Translations under genes and position numbers: made by a program
The notes under the pieces: model-generated
Told to the model about the DNA's origin: nothing
Databases searched by the model: none
Seen by the model: only the letters and a program-made list of their open reading frames with translations
Shown here: positions 27,711 through 37,051 of the stretch, piece by piece
Position numbering within the stretch: position 1 is the stretch's first letter
How the letters are laid out: each line of letters opens with the position of its first letter
Source: Mangrovihabitans endophyticus
Lineage (GTDB): Bacteria; Actinomycetota; Actinomycetes; Mycobacteriales; Micromonosporaceae
NCBI RefSeq assembly: GCF_014646155.1
Contig: NZ_BMMX01000016.1
Location: 84,629-148,628, forward strand
Length of the DNA: 64,000 nucleotides
Reading direction: 5' to 3'

Positions 27711-28955
27711 CTAGGACGTGATCGCCGACCGGTCGCCGGCCGACCCGGAGGACGCGAGCCCGCGGGTCGCGATGCGCCACACGACCGCATAGGTGAGGGT
27801 GACGAGACCGCAGCCGGCCAGCACCAGCCGCTCGTCGACGCGATCCACGACCAACGCGACCGCGAGCTGGCTCACCGAGATCGCCATGGTGGCCAGCATC
27901 ATGTCGGTGGCGAACACCCGGCCGCGGAGCTGGTCGGGCACCGCCTGTTGCAGGGCGAAGTTCGACATCACCCAGTTGGTGCCGCCGGCGAAGTGGGCCA
28001 CGAACACCAGCGCCAGCAGCAGCGGGAACCACGGTGCGACAGCCGCGCCGAGATAGCCCAACCCGTACAGACCCATCGAGACCGCCAGCCCCGGCAGCAG
28101 CCATGCGGCGCGGCTGACCAGGGGTCGCAGCACCAGCGGGCCGGTCAGCGCCCCCGCGCCACGCACGGCGAACAGCAGCCCGGCACCCAGGGCACCGACG
28201 CCGTACCGGCCAGCGAGGAGCGGGAACACGGTGAGGACGCCGTTGCCCAGTCCCGCCGCCGACTTCACCGTGACCAGCGCCCGCACCCGAGGCCGGGCGA
28301 CGACGTAGCGCAGCCCCTCGACAAGCGCGTGCCAGGCCCGCGGTGGTCCGGCCGAGGCGGACTCGCGCGGCGCCTGCATCGGGCGGCGGATCGAGGCGGT
28401 GAGGACCGCCGCCAGCGCGAGGCAGGCCACGGTCACCCCGAAGCTCGCGTACGGGCCGAGCACGCTGCTGACCACGCCGCCGAGCGAGGCGCCGACCACG
28501 GTCATGGTGCCCCACGCCGAGCCGGCGACCGCGTTGGCCGCGGCGAGGTCTGCGGGGTCCACCACGTTGGGCAGGGCGGCCGAGGCGGCGGGCGAGTAGA
28601 ACGCCTTCGCCAGCGCCATGACGCCGACGGCGACCAAGGCGAGCGGAACGGTGGCGGCGGACCGGACCACGAACAGCAGCAGGGCCGCGGCCAAGGCCAG
28701 GAGGTTCGCCGAGATGAGGATCTTCCGCCGGTCGAGCCGGTCGGCGAGGATGCCGCTGTAGGGCAGCATCAGCGCGTTGAGACCGGTGTCGACGGCCAGG
28801 ACCAGCGCGCCCCACACGCCACTGCCGGTCAGCTCGGGCAACAGCACCAGCAGCGGCACCATCACGAACCAGTCGGAGCCGAAGACGACCAGTTCCGCGG
28901 CGAACAGTCGGCGGAAGTCCCGGTTGTGCAGGAGCACCCGACCCGACCACGCCAC
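27711..28955 (-). CDS. Major facilitator superfamily transporter
   Basis: 414 residues with about 12 hydrophobic segments. The A-like motif GILADRLDRRKILI between helices 2 and 3 and LRGRVFATDMM in the second half fit the MFS_3/enterobactin-exporter-like group. It is a probable drug or metabolite exporter. It is tightly linked to thrB downstream (9 bp). GTG start without a clear Shine-Dalgarno. Confidence 0.88.
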   Translation of the reverse strand: MAWSGRVLLHNRDFRRLFAAELVVFGSDWFVMVPLLVLLPELTGSGVWGALVLAVDTGLNALMLPYSGILADRLDRRKILISANLLALAAALLLFVVRSAATVPLALVAVGVMALAKAFYSPAASAALPNVVDPADLAAANAVAGSAWGTMTVVGASLGGVVSSVLGPYASFGVTVACLALAAVLTASIRRPMQAPRESASAGPPRAWHALVEGLRYVVARPRVRALVTVKSAAGLGNGVLTVFPLLAGRYGVGALGAGLLFAVRGAGALTGPLVLRPLVSRAAWLLPGLAVSMGLYGLGYLGAAVAPWFPLLLALVFVAHFAGGTNWVMSNFALQQAVPDQLRGRVFATDMMLATMAISVSQLAVALVVDRVDERLVLAGCGLVTLTYAVVWRIATRGLASSGSAGDRSAITS

Positions 28956-29034
28956 GAGAAGAGACTATGTGCCGCGCCGGTGGTCGCCCACCGACGCGGC
29001 ACGGTGTTCTATGGCACAGGATTCGCGGCCCCGG

Positions 29035-32000
29035 TCAGGCGGGCGTGCCCCCCGGCGGCGGCGACGGACGGCGCGGCATCCGCAGCACCTCGAACTGGTC
29101 GGTGTATCCGCGCAGCGCCCCCGACGACGGGTACGCCTCGGACCGCAGGGAGTCGGCCGGAGCCTCGTGCGCGCCGCCGCTGGAGTCCGGCACGGTCACC
29201 GGCTCGGCCGGGGTGCCGTCCTCGTGGGCCGCGTGCCGCGGCGAGTCACCCTGGGCGCGGGCCGCCTTGCGCAGCCGGCGACGCTCCCGCTTGGCCCGCG
29301 ACTTCTCCTTGCGGTTCTCCACCATGGTGTACAGCGTCGGCACCAGCACCAGGGTGAGCAGCGTCGAACTGACCAGGCCGCCGATCACCACGATGGCCAG
29401 CGGCTGCGAGATGAACCCGCCCTCGCCGGTGAGGCCGAACGCCATCGGGAGCAACGCGAAGATGGTCGCGATCGCGGTCATCAGGATCGGCCGCAGGCGG
29501 TGCCGGCCGCCCTCGATCACCGCTTCCTGCACACCCATGCCGCCCTGGCGATAGTGGTTGATCAGGTCCATCAGCACGATGGCGTTGGTGACCACGATGC
29601 CCACCAGCATCAGCACGCCGATCAACGCCGGAACGCCCAGCGGGGTGCCGGTGGCCAGCAACAGCCCGATCGCGCCGGTGGCGGCGAACGGGATGGAGAT
29701 CAGCAGGATGATCGGCTGCAGCAGGCTGCGGAACGTGGCGACCATGATGACGAACACGATGGCGATCGCCGCGAGGACGGCCAGGCCGAGGTCGGCGAAT
29801 GCGTCCGCCTGGTCCTGGCTGACGCCGCCGATCTCGTACGTGGCGCCGGCCGGCAGGTTGAGGTCGTCCAGCCGGGCGGTCAGGTCGGCGGTGGTGGCGC
29901 TGAGGTTGGAGCCGGTGGACGTCCCGGTCACCGTGGCGCTGCGGTTGCCGTCGATCCGGGTGACCTCTTCCGGACCATCAACTTCGGAGACGTCGGCCAC
30001 CGAGTCGAGGGTGACGGCCTTGCCCGCCGGGGTGCTCAGCGGCAGGGCGCGCAGGGCCGCGGCGTCGGCCGGCGGGGCGCCCGAGGCGATCACCACGTCC
30101 TTGCTGACACCGTCGTCCACGATCTGCCCGGCGGGCGCGGGCCGGAAGGCACCGGCCACGGCTTGGCCGATCGCCGCCTCGGACAATCCGGCACGGGCCG
30201 CGGCGGCGCGGTCCACCCGTACGTCCAGGCGCGGTACGGACGCTGCGAGGGTGGTGCTCACGTCGGTGACGTCGGCGGTGGCCGCCATCGCCTTGCGCAC
30301 CTGCTCGGTGGCATCGCTCAGCACGTCCTGGTCGGCCGCCTGCACGGTGACCGACAGTTGGTCGCCGCTGACGCCGGTGCTGCTGTCGCCGCCCACGGTG
30401 ACCTCGCCGATGTCGTTCATGTCGGTGAACAGTTCACGCAACTGGTCGGTGAGCCGCACCGCGTCGGCGTCCTCGGTCAGCGCGACGTTGAAGCTGGCGG
30501 TGCTCGCGCCGCTCGCGCCGGCGAACGGGTTGAAGTCCCCGTTGCCCACGGTGACCTGGTAGTTCTTCACCTCGTCGCGGTCCGCGAGCACGGCCTCGAT
30601 CCGCTTCGCGGCGTCGTCGGTGGCCTGCAGGCTGGTGCCCACCGGCATCTGCTGGGTAATGCTCAGCGAGTCCTGGCCGGACTGGTCGATGAAGTTGGTG
30701 TCCAGCCGGGTGGACAGCCCGAAGGTGCCGATCAGGATGATGATGCCGATCAGCACCGTGGTCCACCGGCGCCGGGTGGCGAACCGGATGATCGGCAGGT
30801 AGCCGCGCTGCAGCGGGCTGCGCCGCTCCTTCTCCTCGGCCGCGGCCCGGATCTGCTCGGCCTGCGCGCCACCGGCGGCGGGGCGCAGGAACCAGTACGC
30901 GAGCACCGGCACCACGGTCAGCGAGACGAACAGGGACGCCACCAAGGCCACCGTGACGGTGATGGCGAACGGCGCGAACAACTGCCCGACGAACCCGCCG
31001 ACCAGGGCGATCGGCGCGAAGACGGCGACTGTGGTGAGGGTGGAGGCGGTGACCGCACCGGCCACCTCGCGCACCGCACCCAGGATCGCGTGCACCTTCT
31101 GCTCGCCGTACCCGAGATGTCGTTTGATGTTCTCCAGGACGACGATCGAGTCGTCCACCACCCGGCCGACCGCGATGGTGAGGGCGCCCAGGGTGAGCAG
31201 GTTGAGCGAGTAGTCACCGATCCACAGGCCGATCAGGGCGATCAGCACGGACAGCGGGATGGAGACCGCGGTGACCAGGGTGGAGCGGACCGAGAGCAGG
31301 AAGACCAGGATGACGATGACCGCCATGAGCAGGCCGAGCAGGCCCTCGGTGGTCAGGCTCTCGATGGAGCGCTCGACGAACGGCGCCTGGTCCACGATCA
31401 CCGTGAGCTTGGCACTGCTCGCCGATGCCAGGTCGGCGAGCTTGTCGTTGACCTCGTGCGAGATCGCCACCGGGTTGCCGTCCGGCGAGGCGGTCACCGC
31501 GATGCCCAGGCTCTCCACCCCGTCGGTGCGGGTGTACGACGTGGCCTGCACGGCACGGCTCTGCACGTCGGCGACGGTGCCCAGGGTGACCGGGCCGGAC
31601 TTGCCGTTGAGGTAGATGCCCTGCAACTGCTGCACGCCGGTGATCGGGGTGCCGACCTGCACGCTGAGGGAGCGCGAGCCGTCGGAGACCGCGCCGGCCG
31701 GGATGGAGACGCCGTTGGCCTTCAGGGCGTCGGCGATGGACCGCGGGTCGACGCCGCGCTTGGCGATCTCCGCCAGCTTGGGCGTGATGACGACCTGTTC
31801 GGCGCGGTTGCCCGTCACCGAGACGTTGCTGACGCCGTCGATCGCGTTCAGCTCCGGCACCACCGTGTCGTTCAGCCGGGTCGCCAGCGCGCTCTGGTCC
31901 TCGTCGCTGGTGCTGCTGGCGGCCAGCACGATCGCCGGGATGTCATCGGTGCCACCGGCGAAAATGGTCGGCTCGACGTCGTTCGGCAGCGTCGGCTGGA

Positions 32001-32346
32001 TCCGGTTGACCGCGGTCTGCAGTTGGTTGACCGCCTGGTCCAGATCGGTGCCGAAGGCGAACTGCACGGTGACCGTGGCGGAGCCCTCGCGGGTGGTGGA
32101 CTGGATGGTCTCCAGGTTGTCGGTGCCCTTGACGGCGTCCTCGATCGGCTTGGTGATCTGCTGCTCGATGATCTCCGGACTGGCGCCCGGCAACGAGGCG
32201 CCGATGAACGCGCCGGGAAAGTCCAGTGACGGCAGGAGTTGCTGCTTGAGTGACGGTATCGCGTACACCCCGAACCCGGTGATGACCACCGCGATCAGTG
32301 CGACAAGACCTCTGTTGGCGAGACTGAGCCGGGTCAGGAATGACAT
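29035..32346 (-). CDS. RND-family efflux permease (HAE1/AcrB-like)
   Basis: 1103 residues with two-fold RND architecture: a membrane helix at each half start (GLVALIAVVITGFGVYAI; TVLIGIIILIGTFGLSTRLD), a large extracellular loop after each, and helix groups with GRVVDDSIVVLENI (proton-relay Asp pair) and GILMLVGIVVTNAIVLMDLI. It is closest in style to Gram-positive SwrC/YerP-type pumps. The ATG at 32346 has a strong GGGGGAG. No membrane-fusion protein is adjacent. A decayed marR gene lies divergently upstream. Confidence 0.93.
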   Translation of the reverse strand: MSFLTRLSLANRGLVALIAVVITGFGVYAIPSLKQQLLPSLDFPGAFIGASLPGASPEIIEQQITKPIEDAVKGTDNLETIQSTTREGSATVTVQFAFGTDLDQAVNQLQTAVNRIQPTLPNDVEPTIFAGGTDDIPAIVLAASSTSDEDQSALATRLNDTVVPELNAIDGVSNVSVTGNRAEQVVITPKLAEIAKRGVDPRSIADALKANGVSIPAGAVSDGSRSLSVQVGTPITGVQQLQGIYLNGKSGPVTLGTVADVQSRAVQATSYTRTDGVESLGIAVTASPDGNPVAISHEVNDKLADLASASSAKLTVIVDQAPFVERSIESLTTEGLLGLLMAVIVILVFLLSVRSTLVTAVSIPLSVLIALIGLWIGDYSLNLLTLGALTIAVGRVVDDSIVVLENIKRHLGYGEQKVHAILGAVREVAGAVTASTLTTVAVFAPIALVGGFVGQLFAPFAITVTVALVASLFVSLTVVPVLAYWFLRPAAGGAQAEQIRAAAEEKERRSPLQRGYLPIIRFATRRRWTTVLIGIIILIGTFGLSTRLDTNFIDQSGQDSLSITQQMPVGTSLQATDDAAKRIEAVLADRDEVKNYQVTVGNGDFNPFAGASGASTASFNVALTEDADAVRLTDQLRELFTDMNDIGEVTVGGDSSTGVSGDQLSVTVQAADQDVLSDATEQVRKAMAATADVTDVSTTLAASVPRLDVRVDRAAAARAGLSEAAIGQAVAGAFRPAPAGQIVDDGVSKDVVIASGAPPADAAALRALPLSTPAGKAVTLDSVADVSEVDGPEEVTRIDGNRSATVTGTSTGSNLSATTADLTARLDDLNLPAGATYEIGGVSQDQADAFADLGLAVLAAIAIVFVIMVATFRSLLQPIILLISIPFAATGAIGLLLATGTPLGVPALIGVLMLVGIVVTNAIVLMDLINHYRQGGMGVQEAVIEGGRHRLRPILMTAIATIFALLPMAFGLTGEGGFISQPLAIVVIGGLVSSTLLTLVLVPTLYTMVENRKEKSRAKRERRRLRKAARAQGDSPRHAAHEDGTPAEPVTVPDSSGGAHEAPADSLRSEAYPSSGALRGYTDQFEVLRMPRRPSPPPGGTPA

Positions 32347-32489
32347 CTGCGCTCCCCCGAGGATAGTTCGTCCAGCATTGATATTTTGCCCGACCCGAAC
32401 AAATGGTTTCCCCCGGGGCCGCGCTGGTAGCGTCCGTTACGCGATAGACCCCAGGCGGCCATCGGCGCGTCACATGGGAAGGAACGGCG

Positions 32490-32985
32490 ATGAGCATCAA
32501 CGAGCAGCTCATCGCTGACATCATGGGCGTTCAGCATGAGCTACAGCACCTGTTCGCATATGACCGCTCCGACCCAATTTCCACCTCGCACCTTACGGTC
32601 GCATAGCTGAGGATCCTGCTAGTGCTGGCTCGCGAAAAAGGCATCGCCGACGGCGAGCTGGCGCCGGCTGGACGTCCGGCTCGCGGCCATGAGCGGCATG
32701 ATCGACCGTCTGATGTCCCAGGGACTGGTGGGACGCACCGGAGATCCGCACGACCGGCGGGTGCGCCGGGTCGCGCTGACGGAATCGGGCAGTCGGCTCA
32801 TCCGGTCCATCATCACCGCCGGGGCCGACAAACAGCGCCGCCTCCTCAGCCGCCTCTCAGACGAGGAGCTCGCGGTGGTGGTACGGGCATCCGACGTGAT
32901 GCTGCGCGCCGCCCGTGCGGACGCCGGCGCGGACCCGGTTACGCCAGATCCAGCGCCCGGGCGGCGACCAGCACGTCGTTCGTGA
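32490..32985 (+). pseudogene. Broken MarR-family regulator
   Basis: An intact-looking start (ATG at 32490 after GGAAGG; MSINEQLIADIMGVQHELQH) runs into an amber TAG at 32604. The same frame then continues with LRILLVLAREKGIADGELA, the MarR helix after the stop. At about 32665 the homology shifts by one frame to RLDVRLAAMSGMIDRL and DPHDRRVRRVALTESGSRLI, the MarR recognition helix and wing. One nonsense and one frameshift therefore disrupt it. It is divergent from the RND pump, which it probably once repressed. Its 3' end overlaps the thrC end. Confidence 0.85.
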
Positions 32986-33991
32986 CGACCGTGGGACTCG
33001 GCGCGGTGGTGATCGCCCACTCCGGGTCCTTGAGCCCGTGGCCGGTCACCGTGCACACCACCCGGGCGCCGGCCGGGACCATCCCGGCTTCCGCCTGCTG
33101 GAGCAACCCGGCCACGCTCGCCGCGCTGGCCAGCTCCACGAAGACGCCGACCTCGCGAGCGAGCAGACGGTACGCGGTGAGGATCTCGCGGTCGGTGACC
33201 GACGCGATCAGACCGCCCGAGGTATCCCGCGCGTCCAGCGCCTTGGTCCAGCTCGCCGGGTTGCCGATGCGGATGGCGGTGGCGATGGTCGACGGCTCCG
33301 GCACCACCTGGCCGTGGACGATCGGCGCCGCGCCGGAGGCCTGAAAGCCGAACATCCTCGGCAGCTTCGCGACGGTGGCCGCCTCGTGCTCCTCCTGATA
33401 GCCCATCCAGTACGCGGAGATGTTGCCCGCGTTGCCCACCGGAAGGCAGTGGATGTCCGGGGCGTCGCCGAGCGCCTCGACGATCTCGAAGGCGGCGGTC
33501 TTCTGCCCGTGCAGCCGGTAGATGTTCACCGAGTTGACCAGCGACACCGGGAAGTCCACGGACAGCTTCGAGGCCAGCGCCAGGCAGTCGTCGAAGTTGC
33601 CGGACACCTGCAACAGCTTGGCCCCGTGGACCAGGGCCTGCGCCAGCTTGCCCAGCGCGATCTTGCCCTGCGGCACCAGCACCGCACAGGTCAGGCCGGC
33701 CCGAGCCGCGTACGCCGCGGCCGACGCGCTGGTGTTGCCGGTGGAGGCGCAGATGATGGCCTTCGAGCCCTCCTCGACCGCTTTGGACACCGCCATGGTC
33801 ATGCCGCGATCCTTGAAGGAACCGGTCGGGTTGGCGCCCTCCACCTTGAGGTAGACCTCGGCGCCGACGCGCCGCGACAGCACCTCGGACGGGACCAGCG
33901 GCGTGTTCCCCTCGTGCAGGGTGACCACCGGCGTGGTAGTCGAGACGGGAAGCCGGTCGCGGTATCGGTCGATCAACCCGCGGTACATCAT
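32939..33991 (-). CDS. thrC: Threonine synthase
   Basis: 350 residues, a short fold-type II PLP enzyme that converts O-phosphohomoserine to threonine. The PLP lysine is Lys60 in NPTGSFKDRGMT, and the phosphate-binding loop is PVGNAGNISAYW. The start ATGATG at 33991 overlaps the stop codon of the VOC gene (ATGA), so it is translationally coupled to the hom operon. Confidence 0.96.
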   Translation of the reverse strand: MMYRGLIDRYRDRLPVSTTTPVVTLHEGNTPLVPSEVLSRRVGAEVYLKVEGANPTGSFKDRGMTMAVSKAVEEGSKAIICASTGNTSASAAAYAARAGLTCAVLVPQGKIALGKLAQALVHGAKLLQVSGNFDDCLALASKLSVDFPVSLVNSVNIYRLHGQKTAAFEIVEALGDAPDIHCLPVGNAGNISAYWMGYQEEHEAATVAKLPRMFGFQASGAAPIVHGQVVPEPSTIATAIRIGNPASWTKALDARDTSGGLIASVTDREILTAYRLLAREVGVFVELASAASVAGLLQQAEAGMVPAGARVVCTVTGHGLKDPEWAITTAPSPTVVTNDVLVAARALDLA

Positions 33992-34362
33992 CGCCCCTCG
34001 CTTCGGTGGCAGACGGCCTCGACGTTGTTGCCGTCGGGGTCACGGACGAACGCGCCGTAGTAGTGCTCGTGGTATTCCGGATGCACCGCGGGCGCGTGCA
34101 GCACCTCGGCGCCGCGGGCCACCGCCGCGGTGTAGAACGCGTCCACCGCCGTCCGGTCGTCGGCGGAGAACGCGATGTGCGACTCGCGGAAGCCGTCGCC
34201 CGAGCTCAGCGCGCTGATCCAGAACTGCGGATGGTCCTTGCCGTAGCCCAGCGCGACCTGGAAGTCGCGGATCTTCCGGATGCCCAGCGGGGCGAGCACC
34301 GCGTCGTAGAACGCGGCCGCCGACGCCAGATCCGCACACTGAAAACCGACGTGGTCCAGCAT
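33988..34362 (-). CDS. VOC (glyoxalase/dioxygenase-fold) protein
   Basis: 124 residues with a beta-alpha-beta-beta-beta module pair: MLDHVGFQCADLASAAAFYD and ending YYGAFVRDPDGNNVEAVCH. A likely metal site is His4 with the late Glu (NNVEAV). Its function is unknown. It is inserted between hom (2 bp gap) and thrC (4 bp overlap), so it is expressed with threonine genes although no threonine-pathway role is known for it. Confidence 0.9.
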   Translation of the reverse strand: MLDHVGFQCADLASAAAFYDAVLAPLGIRKIRDFQVALGYGKDHPQFWISALSSGDGFRESHIAFSADDRTAVDAFYTAAVARGAEVLHAPAVHPEYHEHYYGAFVRDPDGNNVEAVCHRSEGR

Positions 34363-34364
34363 CC

Positions 34365-35666
34365 TCAGGCCCCTCCCTCGACACGCAGCACGCTGACGAT
34401 GGACCGCACAATATCGAGTTGGTCCAGCTCCGCAACGGTGGCAGCGAGATTCGCGTCCGGCGCACCGTGCGTCACGATGATCAACTGCGCGTCCTGCGCA
34501 CGGCCGGACTGGCGCACCGTCGCGATGGACACCTCGTGACGGGCGAACACCCCGGCCACGGCGGCCAGCACACCGGGACGCTCGGCCACGTCCAGGCTGA
34601 TGTGATAGCGCGTGACCACCTCGCCGATGGACCGGATCGGCAGATGCGCGTACGCGTTCTCGCCCGGCGCCCGGGTGCCGGTCAGCTTGTTGCGGGCCGC
34701 CGCCACGATGTCGCCGAGGACCGCACTCGCCGTCGGCGTGCCACCCGCGCCCTGGCCGTAGAACATCAGTTGGCCAGCCGCCTCCGCCTCGACGAACACG
34801 GCGTTGAACGCGTCCTGCACCGCGGCCAGCGGATGGGTCCGGGGGATCATCGCCGGATGCACCCGGACGCCGACCGACTCCCGGCCACGCGCGTCCGGGC
34901 CCCGCTCGGCGATGCACAGCAGCTTGATCGTGCAGCCCATCCGCCGGGCGCTGGCCATGTCCCCGGCGGTCACCGCGGTCATGCCCTCGCGGAACACGTC
35001 GGCCGCGGTGACCCGGGTGTGGAACGCGAGCGAGGCCAGGATGGCCGCCTTCGCGGCGGCGTCGAAACCCTCCACGTCGGCGGTCGGGTCGGCCTCCGCA
35101 TAGCCCAGCTCCCCGGCCTTTTCCAACGCCTCGTCGAAACCCGCGCCGCTGGCGTCCATCGACGACAGGATGTAGTTGGTGGTGCCGTTGACGATGCCGG
35201 TCACCCGGGTGACCCGGTCCCCGTGCAGCGACTCCCGCAGCGGGCGCAGCAACGGGATCGCGCCGGCCACCGACGCTTCGTAATAGAGGTCCGCGGCGCC
35301 CTCGGCAGCCGCCTCGTGCAGCGTCGCGCCGTCCTCGGCGAGCAGCGCCTTGTTCGCCGTCACCACGCTCTTGCCCGCCCGCAACGCCTCGACCAGCCAG
35401 GATCGGGCCGGCTCGACGCCGCCCACCACCTCCACCACGACGTCCACATCGTCCCGCTTGATCAGGCCCAGCGCGTCCGTGGTGAACAGCGACTCGTCCA
35501 CTGGCAGGCTGCCACGCTTGCGGCCCGGCCGGCGCACCGCGATGCCGGCCAGTTCCAGCTCCGCGCCGATCCGCGCGGTCAGGTCCGGGGCTTGCTCGTG
35601 CAGGAGCCGGACCACCTCGGAGCCGACGGTTCCGCAGCCCAGCAGGGCGAGTTTCACAGGCCTCAT
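34365..35666 (-). CDS. hom: Homoserine dehydrogenase
   Basis: 433 residues. It reduces aspartate semialdehyde to homoserine. The N-terminal NAD(P) site is LLGCGTVGSEV; the catalytic region contains GIVNGTTNYILSSMDASG and EADPTADVEGFDAAAK. A C-terminal ACT domain (from about 355: YHISLDVAERPGVLAAVAGVF) fits feedback control by threonine. It overlaps lysA by 4 bp. Confidence 0.97.
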   Translation of the reverse strand: MRPVKLALLGCGTVGSEVVRLLHEQAPDLTARIGAELELAGIAVRRPGRKRGSLPVDESLFTTDALGLIKRDDVDVVVEVVGGVEPARSWLVEALRAGKSVVTANKALLAEDGATLHEAAAEGAADLYYEASVAGAIPLLRPLRESLHGDRVTRVTGIVNGTTNYILSSMDASGAGFDEALEKAGELGYAEADPTADVEGFDAAAKAAILASLAFHTRVTAADVFREGMTAVTAGDMASARRMGCTIKLLCIAERGPDARGRESVGVRVHPAMIPRTHPLAAVQDAFNAVFVEAEAAGQLMFYGQGAGGTPTASAVLGDIVAAARNKLTGTRAPGENAYAHLPIRSIGEVVTRYHISLDVAERPGVLAAVAGVFARHEVSIATVRQSGRAQDAQLIIVTHGAPDANLAATVAELDQLDIVRSIVSVLRVEGGA

Positions 35667-37048
35667 CCAACATCCAATGCGAGCAGGTCGTCCTCGGTCT
35701 CCCGCCGAACGATCACGCGGGCTGCCCCGTCGCGCACCGCGACCACGGGTGGCCGGGGCACATGGTTGTAGTTGCTGGCCATGCTCCGGCAGTACGCCCC
35801 CGTGCCGGGCACGGCGAGAAGATCTCCCGGCTGCACGTCCGCCGGCAGGAATTCATCCTTCACGACGATGTCCCCGGATTCACAATGCTTTCCCACCACG
35901 CGGGCGAGCAGTGCCTCGGCCGACGATGCGCGCCCGGCCACCGTCGCGCTGTAGGAGGCGTCGTACAGCGCGGTCCGGATGTTGTCGCTCATCCCGCCGT
36001 CCACACTCACGTACGTGCGGATGCCGTCCACGTCCTTGACCGTGCCGACCTCGTACAGGGTGAACACCGCCGGACCCACGACGGCGCGGCCCGGCTCGAC
36101 CGACAGTCGGGGGCGCCGCAACGACGCCAGCTCGCACTCCGCATCGACGATCTTGTTGATGCGCTTGGCCAGATCGCCGGGCGACGACGGGTCGTCCTGG
36201 GTGGTGTAGGCGATGCCGAAGCCGCCGCCCAGATCCAGCTCCGGCAGCTCGACGCCGCGCGCGTCGCGGATCTGCGCCTGCAGCTCCAGCACCCGGCGGG
36301 CGGCCACCTCGAAGCCGCTGGTGTCGAAGATCTGCGAGCCGATGTGCGAGTGCAGCCCGCGCAGGTCGAGCGCGCCGCCGTCGAGGATGCGCGTCGCGGC
36401 CTCGAACGCCGCCCCACCGGCCAGCGAGAACCCGAACTTCTGATCCTCGTGCGCGGTCGCGATGAACTCATGGGTGTGCGCCTCGACGCCCACCGTCACC
36501 CGCAGCAGCACCGCCGGCCGGGTACCCGTGGCGGCGGCGATCTCGGTCAGCCGCTCGATCTCCGCGAAGCTGTCAACAATGATCCGGCCGACCCCGGCGC
36601 GCACCGCCCGCCCCAGCTCGGCGTGGGACTTGTTGTTGCCGTGGAAGCCGATGCGCGCGGCGGGAAAGCCGGCCGCCAGGGCCACCGCCAGCTCGCCGCC
36701 GGAGCAGACGTCGAGGAACAGCCCCTCCTCGTCGATCACCCGCACGACCGCCTTGCACAGGAACGACTTGCCCGCGTAGTAAACGTCCGCGCCGGCGAAG
36801 GCAGCGGCGAAATCCCGGCATCGGGCCCGCAGGTCATCCTCGTCCAACAGGTACGCCGGAGTGCCGTACTCGGCCGCCAGGTCGCGCACGCTCAGCCCAC
36901 CGACCTGGAGATCACCGTCCGCACCGCGGCGCACGGTGCGCGGCCACAACTGCGGCACCAGCTCGTTCACATCGTCCGGCGTACGCAACCATGCCGGTCC
37001 GCGGGTGCCCAGGTCACCATGCAGGGCACCGGCCTCATGAGCTCGCAC
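35663..37048 (-). CDS. lysA: Diaminopimelate decarboxylase
   Basis: 461 residues, fold-type III PLP enzyme for the last step of lysine synthesis. PLP lysine is Lys94 in YYAGKSFLCKA. HSHIGSQIFD, LDLGGGFGI and CESGDIVVKD (substrate Cys-Glu) are conserved. GTG start at 37048, three bp after argS. The order argS-lysA-hom-thrC is the usual actinobacterial one. Confidence 0.97.
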   Translation of the reverse strand: MRAHEAGALHGDLGTRGPAWLRTPDDVNELVPQLWPRTVRRGADGDLQVGGLSVRDLAAEYGTPAYLLDEDDLRARCRDFAAAFAGADVYYAGKSFLCKAVVRVIDEEGLFLDVCSGGELAVALAAGFPAARIGFHGNNKSHAELGRAVRAGVGRIIVDSFAEIERLTEIAAATGTRPAVLLRVTVGVEAHTHEFIATAHEDQKFGFSLAGGAAFEAATRILDGGALDLRGLHSHIGSQIFDTSGFEVAARRVLELQAQIRDARGVELPELDLGGGFGIAYTTQDDPSSPGDLAKRINKIVDAECELASLRRPRLSVEPGRAVVGPAVFTLYEVGTVKDVDGIRTYVSVDGGMSDNIRTALYDASYSATVAGRASSAEALLARVVGKHCESGDIVVKDEFLPADVQPGDLLAVPGTGAYCRSMASNYNHVPRPPVVAVRDGAARVIVRRETEDDLLALDVG

Positions 37049-37051
37049 GGG

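Noticed and set aside
28777..32229. 1150-residue plus-strand ORF
   Set aside because: Complete shadow of the RND pump gene; Asp/His/Arg-rich antisense composition.
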